64,000 nt of DNA from Neolewinella litorea (GCF_004803465.1 NZ_SRSF01000007.1:86942-150941); one strand, 5' to 3'. Shown: positions 51,446 to 60,667, counted from the first letter of the stretch. Made by a program: numbers and translations. Notes: generated by a model not told the origin, from the sequence alone.

Positions 51446-52438
51446 ATGCGGCGACTTCCCCCTATCAGCTACGCCATCATCGCTTATATGCTGCTGGCCT
51501 TCGGCTGGTGGTGCATCCTCCTCCTGCGCAAGAACGAAGAGGCCCACATCGCCCGGGTCGACAAACTGGCCATCGAACTGGCCGTACAGAAACGCATCGA
51601 CCAGCCGGCCGACTTCCGCCTCACGGAGAACTACGCACAACTCACCGAGCGCTTCGAACGACAGCAGCGCATGATCCTGGGGGAAGCCCTCCTGCTCGTC
51701 CTCAGCCTGGTAGGCGGCATCTACCTGCTCTTCCGTCACCTGGGTAAGGAGATCAGCACCGCCGAGCAACAGCGGAATTTCCTCCTCAGCATTACCCACG
51801 AACTGAAGTCCCCCCTGGCCGGTATCCGGCTCATTCTCGAGACCTTCCAGCGGCGCCGGGAGCTCAAGCCGGAAATTCAGGAGAAGCTGGCCACCAACGC
51901 CCTGGCCGAGACCGACCGCCTCACCGCCCTGGTCAATGACCTGCTACTCAGCGCCAAGCTGGAGAGCATGTACCAGCTGAACCGGGAGCCCATCGATTTT
52001 GGGGCCCTGGTGCAGGACGCGGCCGATCGCGTAGTGATGAAGTACAAAGGAGCGAACGTACACGTCGACATCGAACCCGATATACCCCCGATCACCGGAG
52101 ACCGCCCTGGCCTCACGAGCGTGGTGGTCAACCTCCTGGAGAACGCCGCCAAGTACAGTCAGCCCAGCCCCATCATCCATACCACCCTCCAGAAAGGAGG
52201 CGAAAGCGAGATCGTATGGACGGTGAAGGACAACGGGATGGGCATCCCAGACCGCGAGAAAAACCGGGTCTGGTCCAAGTTTTACCGCGTCGGAAACGAA
52301 GACACCCGCAGCACCAAGGGCACCGGCCTGGGCCTCTTCATCGTACGCCAGATCATCGATAAACACGACGGACAGATCGAGCTCACGGACAACCAGCCGC
52401 GGGGCACGGTGTTCCGGGTGTATCTACCCGTTAATTGA
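51446..52438 (+). CDS. Sensor histidine kinase
   Basis: 330 residues. Two transmembrane segments (about 7-26 and 77-95) flank a short periplasmic sensor of about 50 residues. The HisKA dimer domain has the phospho-acceptor in FLLSITHELKSPLAGIRLIL (His about 118). The HATPase domain has N box VVNLLENAAKYS, G1 VKDNGMGIPD and G2 GTGLGLFIVRQI. No response regulator gene is adjacent. The upstream coiled-coil membrane protein may be its partner or signal source. Four bases before the stop, a TTG could start the gcvT frame, but ATG 52447 fits better. Confidence 0.92.
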   Translation: MRRLPPISYAIIAYMLLAFGWWCILLLRKNEEAHIARVDKLAIELAVQKRIDQPADFRLTENYAQLTERFERQQRMILGEALLLVLSLVGGIYLLFRHLGKEISTAEQQRNFLLSITHELKSPLAGIRLILETFQRRRELKPEIQEKLATNALAETDRLTALVNDLLLSAKLESMYQLNREPIDFGALVQDAADRVVMKYKGANVHVDIEPDIPPITGDRPGLTSVVVNLLENAAKYSQPSPIIHTTLQKGGESEIVWTVKDNGMGIPDREKNRVWSKFYRVGNEDTRSTKGTGLGLFIVRQIIDKHDGQIELTDNQPRGTVFRVYLPVN

Positions 52439-52446
52439 ATTACTAC

Positions 52447-53547
52447 ATGCAGACCACCCCCCTTACCGAAACCCACCGCCGCCTTGGCGCCAAACTTGTT
52501 GATTTCGCCGGCTTTGAAATGCCACTTTCCTATACCTCCCTCAAGGAGGAGCACCAGGCGGTACGCGAGGCCGCGGGCATCTTTGACGTCTCCCACATGG
52601 GGGAGTTCATCGTCCGGGGCGCCGGAGCGCAGGAGCTGGTCCAGTACGTTACCAGCAATGATGTGCGGAAGCTGTCCCCCGGCCAGGCCCAGTACAGCTG
52701 CCTGCCCCGCCCCGAAGGGGGCATCGTGGACGACCTCCTGGTATATCACCTGCCAGCCAGTGCCCGCATGGGCATGAGTGCCGAGCACCCCAGTTATATG
52801 CTCGTGGTGAACGCCGGCAACATTCAGAAGGACTGGGACTGGATCAACAACCACAACAGCTTCGGGGCCGAGCTCATCGACATCAGCGACCACACCGCCC
52901 TCTTGGCCGTCCAAGGTCCCAAGGCCGCGGAGATCCTTCAGCCCCTCACGGACACCGATCTGGCGGCTATCCCGTACTATCACTTCGTGCGCGGGAACCT
53001 GGCGGGCATCGACAACGTCCTGATCTCGGCCACCGGTTACACGGGATCTGGAGGGTTCGAACTCTACCTCGACGCCGATCACGCCGGCAAGGCCTGGGAA
53101 GCGATCCTCCAGGCCGGCAAACCCCACGGCCTGCTGCCCGCCGGTCTTGGGGCCCGCGATACCCTGCGACTGGAGAAGGGCTACTGCCTCTACGGCAACG
53201 ATATCGACGATTCAACCTCCCCGCTGGAGGCCGGTCTGGGATGGATCACCAAATTGCAGGGCGACGATTTCATTGGCAAGGATTACCTGGTCCGGCAAAA
53301 ATCGGAGGGCATAAGCCGTCGACTCGTTGCCTTCCGAGTGCACGACCGCCGGGCACCGCGCCACGGCTACCCCATCCTCAACGAAAACGGTGATCGCATC
53401 GGGGAAGTGACCAGCGGTACCCATGCGCCGAGCCTTGATTATCCAATGGGCATGGGCTACGTCAAAACTGGGTACCATACCACCGGCACCCCACTGCAAA
53501 TCGACCTGGGACGCAAGACAATGAAAGCGGAGGTAATCAAGCTCTAG
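52447..53547 (+). CDS. gcvT: Aminomethyltransferase (glycine cleavage T protein)
   Basis: 366 residues from ATG 52447 (MQTTPLTETHRRLGAKLVDF). GFEMPLSYTSLKEEHQAVRE, FDVSHMGEFIVRG, PRPEGGIVDDLLVY and ATGYTGSGGFELYLDADHAG are classic GcvT blocks. The folate-binding catalytic Asp lies in the GGIVDDLL stretch, and GARDTLRLEKGYCLYGNDI is the C-terminal signature. It transfers the aminomethyl carbon to tetrahydrofolate. It follows the kinase gene by eight bases. Hairpin repeats follow the stop codon. Confidence 0.97.
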   Translation: MQTTPLTETHRRLGAKLVDFAGFEMPLSYTSLKEEHQAVREAAGIFDVSHMGEFIVRGAGAQELVQYVTSNDVRKLSPGQAQYSCLPRPEGGIVDDLLVYHLPASARMGMSAEHPSYMLVVNAGNIQKDWDWINNHNSFGAELIDISDHTALLAVQGPKAAEILQPLTDTDLAAIPYYHFVRGNLAGIDNVLISATGYTGSGGFELYLDADHAGKAWEAILQAGKPHGLLPAGLGARDTLRLEKGYCLYGNDIDDSTSPLEAGLGWITKLQGDDFIGKDYLVRQKSEGISRRLVAFRVHDRRAPRHGYPILNENGDRIGEVTSGTHAPSLDYPMGMGYVKTGYHTTGTPLQIDLGRKTMKAEVIKL

Positions 53548-53555
53548 CCTACCCC

Positions 53556-53657
53556 GTCCAACGGGTGGTCGGTTGGACGGTCCCCCCACGGTCCAACGGG
53601 TGGTGCGTTGGACGGTCCCCCCACGGTCCAACAGGTGGTCGGTCCCACCGGGTCCCT
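53556..53657. repeat. Two copies of the GTTGGACGGT hairpin repeat with flanks
   Basis: GTTGGACGGT-CCCCCC-ACGGTCCAAC occurs at 53572-53597 and 53607-53632, each flanked by GTCCAAC(G/A)GGTGGT sequence. It is the same unit as at 22330-22355 except for one base in the right arm. It could also end gcvT transcription, although no T-tract follows. Confidence 0.75.
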
Positions 53658-53692
53658 AAAAAACCCGATCTTCCACCATCACCCCCGCGATA

Positions 53693-54619
53693 ATGATCAT
53701 TTACAAGTCCAACGGCAGCTGGTTCGGCCACGTTTCCCACCTCACCACCAGCTACACCATGCGCCGCATCCTCCTGGCCGTCGGCCTGCTGGGAGTATAC
53801 TCCGTAGTGGTCATCGCCACCATCAAGTTCCTGGACCTGCACCGCTACCTGCAGGTCGATAGCACGGTATTCTCGCTGCTGGCGGTAATCCTTTCCATCT
53901 TTCTCGGTTTCCGCACCACCACCGCCTACGACCGCTGGTGGGAGGCCCGCAAGCAATGGGGTGCCCTGGTCAACAACTGCCGCAATATGGCCATCTACGT
54001 CGACAGTATGTGGCCCCCCAGCGATCTGGAGATCCGCCACTTCATGGCCAAAAACATCGCCAACTTCTGTCTGTCGCTCACCGAGCACCTGCGAAAGGGT
54101 ACCCAGCTCGACCGGCTGGTCTACCTCTCCGAGGAAGAGGAAGGCTACTACGCCACGAAAGATCATATCCCCAACTTCATCGCACTGCGCATCTACCAGC
54201 GCATCGCCGAAGCCCACCGCGAGGGCACCATCAACGAAGGGGACTACATCAACATCAAGGCCCAGCATCAAAGCCTGCTGGACATTCTGGGGGCCTGCGA
54301 GAGGATCAAGAAAACCCCCATCCCCTTCAGCTACGCGGTCTACCTCAAGGTATTCGTGACGGCCTACGCCGTGCTGCTGCCCTTCGGATTGTCGGAGCAG
54401 TTCGGTTGGGGCACTATACCCCTCACCATGCTGATCGCTTTCGCCCTGATCGGCGTGGAACTGATGGGGGAGGAGATCGAGGACCCCTTCGGACTCGACT
54501 GCAACGACCTGCCCACCGGCGACATCGCCCACACCATCAAGCGCAACGTTTTCGAATTGCTCGAGGACCGCGCCCCGGCCGAGGAGCACCGGCGGGAAGA
54601 GTACGAAAAGGTATTTTAG
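53693..54619 (+). CDS. Bestrophin-family chloride channel protein
   Basis: 308 residues. MIIYKSNGSWFGHVSHLTTSYTMRRI is the typical N-terminus, with four membrane helices. STVFSLLAVILSIFLGFRTTTAYDRWWEARKQWGALVNNCRN carries the conserved FR-x-N-x-A-YxRWWE-like core of the bestrophin/YneE family, and LMGEEIEDPFGLDCNDLP near the C-terminus is the second hallmark. It probably forms a pentameric anion channel in the inner membrane. It stands alone; the gap downstream (249 bases) has only AT-rich sequence. Confidence 0.92.
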   Translation: MIIYKSNGSWFGHVSHLTTSYTMRRILLAVGLLGVYSVVVIATIKFLDLHRYLQVDSTVFSLLAVILSIFLGFRTTTAYDRWWEARKQWGALVNNCRNMAIYVDSMWPPSDLEIRHFMAKNIANFCLSLTEHLRKGTQLDRLVYLSEEEEGYYATKDHIPNFIALRIYQRIAEAHREGTINEGDYINIKAQHQSLLDILGACERIKKTPIPFSYAVYLKVFVTAYAVLLPFGLSEQFGWGTIPLTMLIAFALIGVELMGEEIEDPFGLDCNDLPTGDIAHTIKRNVFELLEDRAPAEEHRREEYEKVF

Positions 54620-54868
54620 GTGCCTCGTCGGACCACTTAAGTCGTCTGACCACTACGCCAGCGGACCAGCCTGAGCCCCCGCCCCCGCCCCGCCGCCTAC
54701 GTTCGTCGAATCTTTCCAAGGCGTGCTCGAAGGAAATTGCGCTTTCAGTGTCTAAGATACGATATTAGTATCCTAACGTTGAAAGTCGCTTAAACAGTTG
54801 ATTGTCAACGTGCAACCCCGGCCATTACCCGCCGTCTTTTCACTACGCACCCGACAATTACCTGCACC

Positions 54869-55840
54869 ATGTTACGCTCTTCCTTCCTTTTGATCTTGCT
54901 GGTTTTCTGCACCGTATCGCTGTCCGCCAAGAAGGGAGAAAGCCTCTTCGACCGCTGGAGCCGGACGGAACGCAAGGCCATAGACATCTACCTGGACCTC
55001 GATACCCTGCTCGCGAACCGCAATACGGTGAACGTGATGCGCGGTACCGTAGTCGACAGCGGACAATTCTTCGGAGTGGACATCACCGTTCGCGGACGGT
55101 TCCGGCGCCGCACCTGCGCCCTGCCGCCCATGATGCTGCAATTTGACAAGGACCCCCTGGTACTGGCCGGCCTCAACACCCACAACGACTACAAGCTGGT
55201 GACCCCCTGTACCGAAGACGAAGCCGGACAGGAAGCCATCCTGCGCGAAGACCTCGCCTACGAACTGTACCATACGGTCAACCCCACGGCCAGCTACCGT
55301 ACCCACCTGCTCACGATCACCTACCACAATACCGCCGACGGCAGCAGCTTCACCAGCTACGGCCTGATAATCGAAGACACCGACGAGCTTAAGGACCGCC
55401 TCGACGCCTACAACTGCGAGGAGTGCTACAACCAACCGGTGGCCAACTTTACCAACGCCGAAACCGTAGCCCTCTTTCAGTACATGATCGGCAACGCCGA
55501 CTACAGCACCAGCCTGGTCCGCAACCTGAAACTGATGCGCTCGGACGACGGCCACCTTACCGCCGTGCCGTACGATTTCGACTTCAGCGGTCTGGTCAAT
55601 CCAAGCTACGGACTGCTCGTGCACCCCGATCAGCAGTTCATGACGGACCGCGTCTGGATCTGGGAGTTCGAGGCCGACCCCGACCTTGAGCAGGCCGTAC
55701 TCGACTACGCCCTCTACGAAGAGGAAATGCTGCAGCAGGTGGCCGACTACGAAGGACTGGGCGAAGAGAGCAAGCGGGAGATCACCCGCTACCTCAAAAG
55801 CTTCTTCCGGCAACTGAAGAACGGCCGGATTGGCGGTTAA
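54869..55840 (+). CDS. Secreted CotH-like conserved protein (tentative)
   Basis: 323 residues; signal peptide MLRSSFLLILLVFCTVSLSA. RTCALPPMMLQFDKDPL, LVTPCTED, AILREDLAYELYHTVNP and LKLMRSDDGHLTAVPYDFDFSGLVNPSYG are conserved-looking blocks. The last, with its PYDFD, recalls the metal-binding segment of CotH-type atypical kinases. The N-terminal part is a beta domain. It is probably periplasmic or surface-exposed. The kinase link is inference only. A membrane protein gene follows after 17 bases. Confidence 0.65.
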   Translation: MLRSSFLLILLVFCTVSLSAKKGESLFDRWSRTERKAIDIYLDLDTLLANRNTVNVMRGTVVDSGQFFGVDITVRGRFRRRTCALPPMMLQFDKDPLVLAGLNTHNDYKLVTPCTEDEAGQEAILREDLAYELYHTVNPTASYRTHLLTITYHNTADGSSFTSYGLIIEDTDELKDRLDAYNCEECYNQPVANFTNAETVALFQYMIGNADYSTSLVRNLKLMRSDDGHLTAVPYDFDFSGLVNPSYGLLVHPDQQFMTDRVWIWEFEADPDLEQAVLDYALYEEEMLQQVADYEGLGEESKREITRYLKSFFRQLKNGRIGG

Positions 55841-55857
55841 TCGGCTACCTTCGTCCC

Positions 55858-56625
55858 ATGGACGCCGCCCGCCTCTTGCTGTATTATTTCCCCGCGGGCC
55901 TGATGGCCGTCAGTCTCCTGGCGGCCATCGGTATTGGGGGGCTGTTCTTCCTCAAGGGCAGCGGCGACCGGCGGGCCAACTGCCTTTACGGGGCACTCCT
56001 GCTGGCCGGGGGCTTTACGCAGCTCCATTTTTTGTTCCTGTTTTCGGGGCTTACGGAGGTGCGGCCGCAGCTTGAGTTCCTCCCGATTTACTTCACTTTG
56101 TGGCTGCCGGTACTGCTGTTCCTGCACGTGAAGATCAGCCTGTACCCTCGCTACCGCCTGCGGGTAGGGGATCTGAAGCACTTCATCTTCCCCGTGGCGC
56201 AGCTGCTGTTCTTTATCGGCATCTGGTTGGTCCCGGAATTTCGGCGACCGGAGGGTAGGTACTTCTACAGCCCCTTCTACGGTGGGCTCGAGCAGGCCCT
56301 TTACCTCATCATTTGGCCGGCCTACATCATCTTCGCCTACCAGTACCTGCGGCGCAAGCGCGCGCAACTCGGCCGCCGCTCCCTGCCCCGTTTGCTTTGG
56401 TACCTGCGCAAGCTGCTGAAGGGGAGTATGCTCTTTGTTATTGCCTACGCCATCCTGGCCGTCAGTGATTTTATCAGTTACAACTATTTTTTCGTGGACA
56501 TGCGGAGCCAGGACTGGTACGCCGGCGCCCAGTCGCTCACCTATACCGTCCTGCTGCTGTGGCTCACCACCTACGGCTTTCAGGTGCTGCTGTGGGGTCG
56601 GCGCCTGCTGCGGTCGGGGGGGTGA
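55858..56625 (+). CDS. Seven-TM-like membrane protein (sensor module without output domain)
   Basis: 255 residues with about seven hydrophobic helices (near 7-28, 35-57, 64-88, 102-121, 138-158, 185-207, 220-240) and a basic C-terminus. The pattern is like the N-terminal sensor module of Bacteroidota AraC-type regulators or kinases, but no HTH or kinase domain follows, so it may be a stand-alone sensor or an unrelated transporter-like protein. There is no signature motif. Start ATG 55858. It lies between the CotH-like gene and the GH109 gene on the same strand. Confidence 0.65.
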   Translation: MDAARLLLYYFPAGLMAVSLLAAIGIGGLFFLKGSGDRRANCLYGALLLAGGFTQLHFLFLFSGLTEVRPQLEFLPIYFTLWLPVLLFLHVKISLYPRYRLRVGDLKHFIFPVAQLLFFIGIWLVPEFRRPEGRYFYSPFYGGLEQALYLIIWPAYIIFAYQYLRRKRAQLGRRSLPRLLWYLRKLLKGSMLFVIAYAILAVSDFISYNYFFVDMRSQDWYAGAQSLTYTVLLLWLTTYGFQVLLWGRRLLRSGG

Positions 56626-56667
56626 AGGATATTCTTGGCTATATTTCTGCACTAAAAAAGTAAGGAT

Positions 56668-58023
56668 ATGCCACTCGACCGCCGTGAATTTTTCCAAACC
56701 TCCCTGGGCACCCTGGCCGCTACCGTTTTGCCGGGGGCGCTGCACGCGGGTGCCGTATCTGCCACGAAGGAGACCCTGTCGGTGGGCGTTATCGGCAGCG
56801 GACTGCGCGGACAGAGCCACATAGGCGAACTGCTGGGTCAGCCGGGCGTGTCGGTTACCGCCATTGCCGACATCGATCCGGAGATGGTGCGGCGCACCAA
56901 GGAAATATTCACCAAAGCGGGACTTTCCCAACCCACGGTCTACGACCAGGGCCCCACGGACTACAAGCGGCTGCTGGCTGAATCCGGCGTAGACGCCGTG
57001 ATCATCGCCACACCCTGGCAGTGGCATACGGTGATGGCGGTCGACGCCATGCACGCCGGTAAGTATACCGGACTGGAAGTGGGGGGCGCCTTCAGCATCG
57101 ACGAGTGCTGGGAGCTCGTGCGCGCCCACGAGCAAAGCGGCACCCACCTGTTTTTTCTGGAGAACGTCTGCTACCGCCGCGACGTCATGGCCGTGCTCAA
57201 TATGGTACGCCAGGGCCTCTTCGGCGAGCTCCTGCACCTGGAAGGGGGCTACCAGCACGACCTGCGCGCGGTGAAGTTCAACGACGGCAAGTCGGCTTAC
57301 GGCAACGGCGTAGAGTTCGGGGAAAAGGCCTTCCACGAAGCCCGGTGGCGTACACGACATTCCCAGTACCGGAACGGCGACCTCTATCCCACCCACGGAC
57401 TCGGACCCGTAGCGAATATGATCGACATCAACCGTGGCAACCGCCTGGTCGGGCTCACCTCCATGGCTACCAAGTCGCGCGGCCTGCACAAGTACGTGGT
57501 GGAGCAGGGCGGCGCCGACCACCCCAATGCCAAGGTGGAATTCGCCCTGGGTGATATCGTCACCACTATGATCTCCACCCAGAACGGCGAGACGGTGGTG
57601 CTCCACCACGACACGAACTCGCCGCGACCTTACAGTCTCGGTTTCCGGGTACAGGGAACGCAGGGACTGTGGATGGACGTCAACGACTCCCTCCACCTGG
57701 AAGGCACCTCCCCCGCCCACCAGTGGGAGCCCGCCGCGAAGTACCTGGAACGCTACGATCATCCCTACTGGAAGAAAGACGGGGAGATCGCCGCCGGAGC
57801 GGGACACGGGGGGATGGATTACTTCCTCATTAAGGACTTCGTCCGGGTAGCCAAGGCCAACAGCCGGCCCCCGATCGACGTATACGACGGCGCTACCTGG
57901 CTGGCCGTTACGCCGCTGTCGGAGCAGAGCGTGGCCACGGGGGGCACGCTGCAGCTGTTTCCCGACTTCACGCGGGGGCGGTGGATGGAGCGCCCAGCGG
58001 ACTTCGCTACCGCAGAATGGTAA
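56668..58023 (+). CDS. Gfo/Idh/MocA-type oxidoreductase of GH109 kind
   Basis: 451 residues. The N-terminal DRREFFQTSLGTLAATVLPGA is a Tat-like signal. The Rossmann NAD motif is GVIGSGLRGQSHIGEL, followed by DAVIIATPWQWHTVMAVDAM and GLEVGGAFSIDECWELV. ENVCYRRDVMAVLNMVRQGLFGEL and YPTHGLGPVANMIDINRGNR are typical of GH109 alpha-N-acetylgalactosaminidases, which cleave by an NAD-dependent oxidation-elimination route. It would act in the periplasm. Its last 17 bases overlap the convergent LamG gene. Confidence 0.9.
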   Translation: MPLDRREFFQTSLGTLAATVLPGALHAGAVSATKETLSVGVIGSGLRGQSHIGELLGQPGVSVTAIADIDPEMVRRTKEIFTKAGLSQPTVYDQGPTDYKRLLAESGVDAVIIATPWQWHTVMAVDAMHAGKYTGLEVGGAFSIDECWELVRAHEQSGTHLFFLENVCYRRDVMAVLNMVRQGLFGELLHLEGGYQHDLRAVKFNDGKSAYGNGVEFGEKAFHEARWRTRHSQYRNGDLYPTHGLGPVANMIDINRGNRLVGLTSMATKSRGLHKYVVEQGGADHPNAKVEFALGDIVTTMISTQNGETVVLHHDTNSPRPYSLGFRVQGTQGLWMDVNDSLHLEGTSPAHQWEPAAKYLERYDHPYWKKDGEIAAGAGHGGMDYFLIKDFVRVAKANSRPPIDVYDGATWLAVTPLSEQSVATGGTLQLFPDFTRGRWMERPADFATAEW

Positions 58024-59242
58024 GGCTGCCGCTGCGGACCAATTCTTCCTCATTGCAGCGATAGACAAGTCGGTAGAGCAACACTCCCGGGCTTACCGGC
58101 TGTCCCTGGAACTCGCCGTCCCAGCGGGCGAAGGGATCCGTGGTGGCAAACAAGCGTCCGCCGTAACGGTCGTATATCTCGAAGCTAATCAGTTGGGAGA
58201 CGGCAAAGGGATTGGAAATGCCGAAGGTTTCGTTGAGCTCGGGGCCGATACCGTTGGGCGTAAAGGCCTTCGGCAGGAAGACCTCATTGCAGCGCAGGGA
58301 GTCGGGATTGATCACCCGGATGACCATACTGTCGCGGGCAATACAGCTGCTGATGTCGTCGCTGATGGCCACCTCATAGGTCAGCCGGCCCTCCTCGGTG
58401 GGGGTGATTACCGGCTCGGCGTCGGTGGGGGAGACCACCCCGGTAGTGGGTGTCCAGGAAAAGGCGGTGCCGCAGTTGCTGCGCAGGTCGACCTGGATGC
58501 TTTGCCCCAGGAAGATCTGTCCCGGCTGGGATACGATCCGGTCGGTGGCCCGGTACAGTTGGCGCACCTCGGTGGAGGGCAGGGCGCGGTTGAACAGTCG
58601 TACCTCATCGATCAGTCCGCGGAAGTTGCCTTCCCCGGCTCCGTAGCAGGGGGCCGCCCCGATCAGCAGGTCGCCGGTGTTGTCGATGTCGAGCCGGGCG
58701 GAACTGCTCTGAGAGGCAACGGCTTGCCCGTTCAGGTATAGGGTCACTGCGGTAGCCTCGCGGGTGAGGGTGACGTGCTGGAAGCAGGAGGCGTTGTCGA
58801 TCACGTGGGTCAGGGTGACTACCACGTTGCCCTGCTGCAGCTGAGCGGTGAGGCGTCGGCCGGCGGGGGCGTAGCGTACGAAGAGACGGTTGTCGCCACA
58901 GGCGCTGTCGCGCTTCGCGATCAGGTACTGCTCCGCACTTCCCCCATCGATGCTTTTGAAGTAGAGGCTGAGGCTGAAGTCGTTGTCGTCGAAAATGCGG
59001 TTTACGTTGTTGGAGCCCCCCCCGGGGATGCGGACGTAGTCGCCGGCGGCGGTCAGCAGGATCGCTTCGCCCTGGGCCCCACAGTCGTAGTCGACCGCCC
59101 CTTCCGGTACACCCAGGTTGCCGGCGTCGCCGGTGGCGTCGCCGAGATTGCCCTCGAAGGGGTAGCTGGCAGTGAGGCCCAGGCTGACCTGGGCGAATAG
59201 CGACAGCGGGAGGCAGCAAAGCAGGCAAAGGAAGAGTCGCAT
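58007..59242 (-). CDS. T9SS type B cargo protein with LamG domain
   Basis: 411 residues from ATG 59242, giving the signal peptide MRLFLCLLCCLPLSLFAQ; the longer frame has no signal. A LamG/concanavalin-like domain (about 20-230; FSLSLYFKSIDGG, GLIDEVRLFNRALPSTEVRQLY) is followed by a PKD/Ig-like stretch and the gliding-motility-associated C-terminal domain: VFLPKAFTPNGIGPELNETFGI and FEIYDRYGGRLFATTDPFARWDGEFQG, then VLLYRLVY. This is the type B signal for T9SS export to the surface. The LamG part suggests sugar binding. Confidence 0.9.
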   Translation of the reverse strand: MRLFLCLLCCLPLSLFAQVSLGLTASYPFEGNLGDATGDAGNLGVPEGAVDYDCGAQGEAILLTAAGDYVRIPGGGSNNVNRIFDDNDFSLSLYFKSIDGGSAEQYLIAKRDSACGDNRLFVRYAPAGRRLTAQLQQGNVVVTLTHVIDNASCFQHVTLTREATAVTLYLNGQAVASQSSSARLDIDNTGDLLIGAAPCYGAGEGNFRGLIDEVRLFNRALPSTEVRQLYRATDRIVSQPGQIFLGQSIQVDLRSNCGTAFSWTPTTGVVSPTDAEPVITPTEEGRLTYEVAISDDISSCIARDSMVIRVINPDSLRCNEVFLPKAFTPNGIGPELNETFGISNPFAVSQLISFEIYDRYGGRLFATTDPFARWDGEFQGQPVSPGVLLYRLVYRCNEEELVRSGSLTILR

Positions 59243-59407
59243 GGGCGGTGGGGAAGTGATCGGAAGGGCGAAGATACAGCAATTGAGGAGGCGACCCGAA
59301 GCAAGGAAGGTTGCGGACTCAAGTCTTAATTTTTGACGGCGGGCGAACATATTCCCGAAATTTTGGCTGTATAGACGATATTCATTAACAAATCAAACAC
59401 ACGCCTT

Positions 59408-59656
59408 ATGACTGGCATATTAATCTGGATTCTCTTGGGTCTCATTGCCGGCGCGCTGGCGAAATGGATCATGCCCGGACCCGACCCCGGTGGGTGGGTC
59501 GTAACCATCCTCATCGGCATCGTTGGTGCCGTAATCGGCGGCTTCCTAGGCGGAGCCCTCGGACTGGGTGGAACCGGAGATCTGAGCCTTGGCTCGATCG
59601 CACTTTCCGTTCTCGGTGCCCTTATTTTGCTGTTTCTGTACCGAAAACTGGCCTAG
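59408..59656 (+). CDS. GlsB/YeaQ/YmgE-family stress membrane protein
   Basis: 82 residues, three transmembrane helices. MTGILIWILLGLIAGALAKW, GGWVVTILIGIVGAVIGGFLGG and SIALSVLGALILLFLYRKLA match the transglycosylase-associated/YeaQ family. Members are small inner-membrane proteins linked to general stress; the mechanism is unknown. Monocistronic, with its own terminator. Confidence 0.93.
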   Translation: MTGILIWILLGLIAGALAKWIMPGPDPGGWVVTILIGIVGAVIGGFLGGALGLGGTGDLSLGSIALSVLGALILLFLYRKLA

Positions 59657-59677
59657 CACCACGATATTTTTGAAGAA

Positions 59678-59714
59678 AACGGCCTTTTCGCACTAGCGGA
59701 AAGGTCGTTTTTGT
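59678..59714 (+). terminator. Intrinsic terminator after the GlsB gene
   Basis: AACGGCCTTTTCGC and GCGGAAAGGTCGTT pair (two GT pairs) around ACTA and are followed by TTTTTG. Confidence 0.85.
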
Positions 59715-59730
59715 TATTTAGACGTAAATA

Positions 59731-60507
59731 TTGACTTCCGTGGCGCTACGCATCGTTCAAATCACAGATCTTCATCTCCTCTCCCCCGGTGAACAGCTCA
59801 TGGGGCTGGACGTGGAAGCCAGGTTTGAGGCCGTACTTACGGCCGCTCTCAAGCACCACCCCGACGCATTTTGTTTCACCGGAGACTTCTGCGCCGACGA
59901 ACCGGTGCGCGCCGTTTACGAACGGCTCCGGCCCCGCTTCGATGCGCTCGATCTTCCGTACTACCTTACCGCCGGCAACCACGACGACCGCCGCATGATC
60001 CGGGAAGTATTTGACACGCCCGGTCGGGATGACGAACCGGTGTACGGCCCCGTCCGCATCAAGGACCGTACGCTCCTGTTCCTGGATACCAGTCCGGGCA
60101 TCACCGACGGCGGCCAGCTCGATTGGTTCGAGAAGGCCGTGCGCGATCACCCCGAAGCGCCGATATTCATGCACCACCCCCCGATCAAAATGGGCGTCCC
60201 CTTCATGGACGGAAAATACCCCCTGCGTGATACGGACCGGCTCGTGGACATTCTCACGGCCGACAACGCGCGTCGCCGCGTGTTTTGTGGGCACTACCAC
60301 ACCCCCCGCCTGGTGAGCCAGGACCAGCTGGATGTCTTTCTGTGTCCGCCCACCAGCTTCTTCATCCAACCCTGCGAAGGCGAATTCGCCCTGGCCGACC
60401 ACGAGCCGGGCTTCTTTCTGCTGGAGTGGGCCGACGGTGGCGACTTCCGCTGCGTGGAGTACCAGGTGCACCTCAACGGCAAGGCGAAGAAACTTCGCCG
60501 ACGCTAG
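59731..60507 (+). CDS. CpdA-like metallophosphoesterase (3',5'-cyclic-nucleotide phosphodiesterase family)
   Basis: 258 residues from TTG 59731; GTG 59740 (MALRIVQITDLHLLSP) is an equally good start, and no ATG fits. All calcineurin-like motifs are present: QITDLHL (D-x-H), FTGDFCAD (GD), TAGNHDD (GNHD), MHHPP and CGHYHTP (GHxH). The size and the LxGLDVEARFEAVL start match CpdA cAMP phosphodiesterases. It is cytoplasmic with two metals. A non-cAMP phosphodiesterase is possible. Confidence 0.88.
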   Translation: MTSVALRIVQITDLHLLSPGEQLMGLDVEARFEAVLTAALKHHPDAFCFTGDFCADEPVRAVYERLRPRFDALDLPYYLTAGNHDDRRMIREVFDTPGRDDEPVYGPVRIKDRTLLFLDTSPGITDGGQLDWFEKAVRDHPEAPIFMHHPPIKMGVPFMDGKYPLRDTDRLVDILTADNARRRVFCGHYHTPRLVSQDQLDVFLCPPTSFFIQPCEGEFALADHEPGFFLLEWADGGDFRCVEYQVHLNGKAKKLRRR

Positions 60508-60532
60508 GCGGTTTACAAAAATGTACTTCCGC

Positions 60533-60563
60533 TTGTGGGATTATCCGGGCGTGCCTATATTTG
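60533..60563 (+). promoter_or_regulatory. Promoter of tRNA-Gln
   Basis: TTG 60533-60535, a 20-base spacer and TATATTTG 60556-60563 match the Bacteroidota -33/-7 pattern, about 20 bases before the mature tRNA 5' end. Confidence 0.65.
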
Positions 60564-60581
60564 CGGCCGCTAAAGTTACCC

Positions 60582-60653
60582 AGACCCATGGTGTAATTGG
60601 CAACACAACAGATTTTGGTTCTGTCGTTCAAGGTTCGAGTCCTTGTGGGTCTA
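60582..60653 (+). tRNA. tRNA-Gln (anticodon TTG)
   Basis: 72 nt. The acceptor stem AGACCCA pairs with TGGGTCT, with discriminator A at 60653. The anticodon stem ACAGA/TCTGT encloses the loop TTTTGGT with anticodon TTG at 60615-60617. The T arm is CAAGG-TTCGAGT-CCTTG. The D arm is GTGT..AACAC-like, as in other Bacteroidota tRNA-Gln genes. CCA is not encoded. A hairpin terminator follows 15 bases later. Confidence 0.95.
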
Positions 60654-60667
60654 CACTAGCAACCAAG

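Noticed and set aside
55837..58068. A 743-codon antisense frame over the membrane protein and GH109 genes
   Set aside because: It spans two well-supported sense genes and has no domain features.
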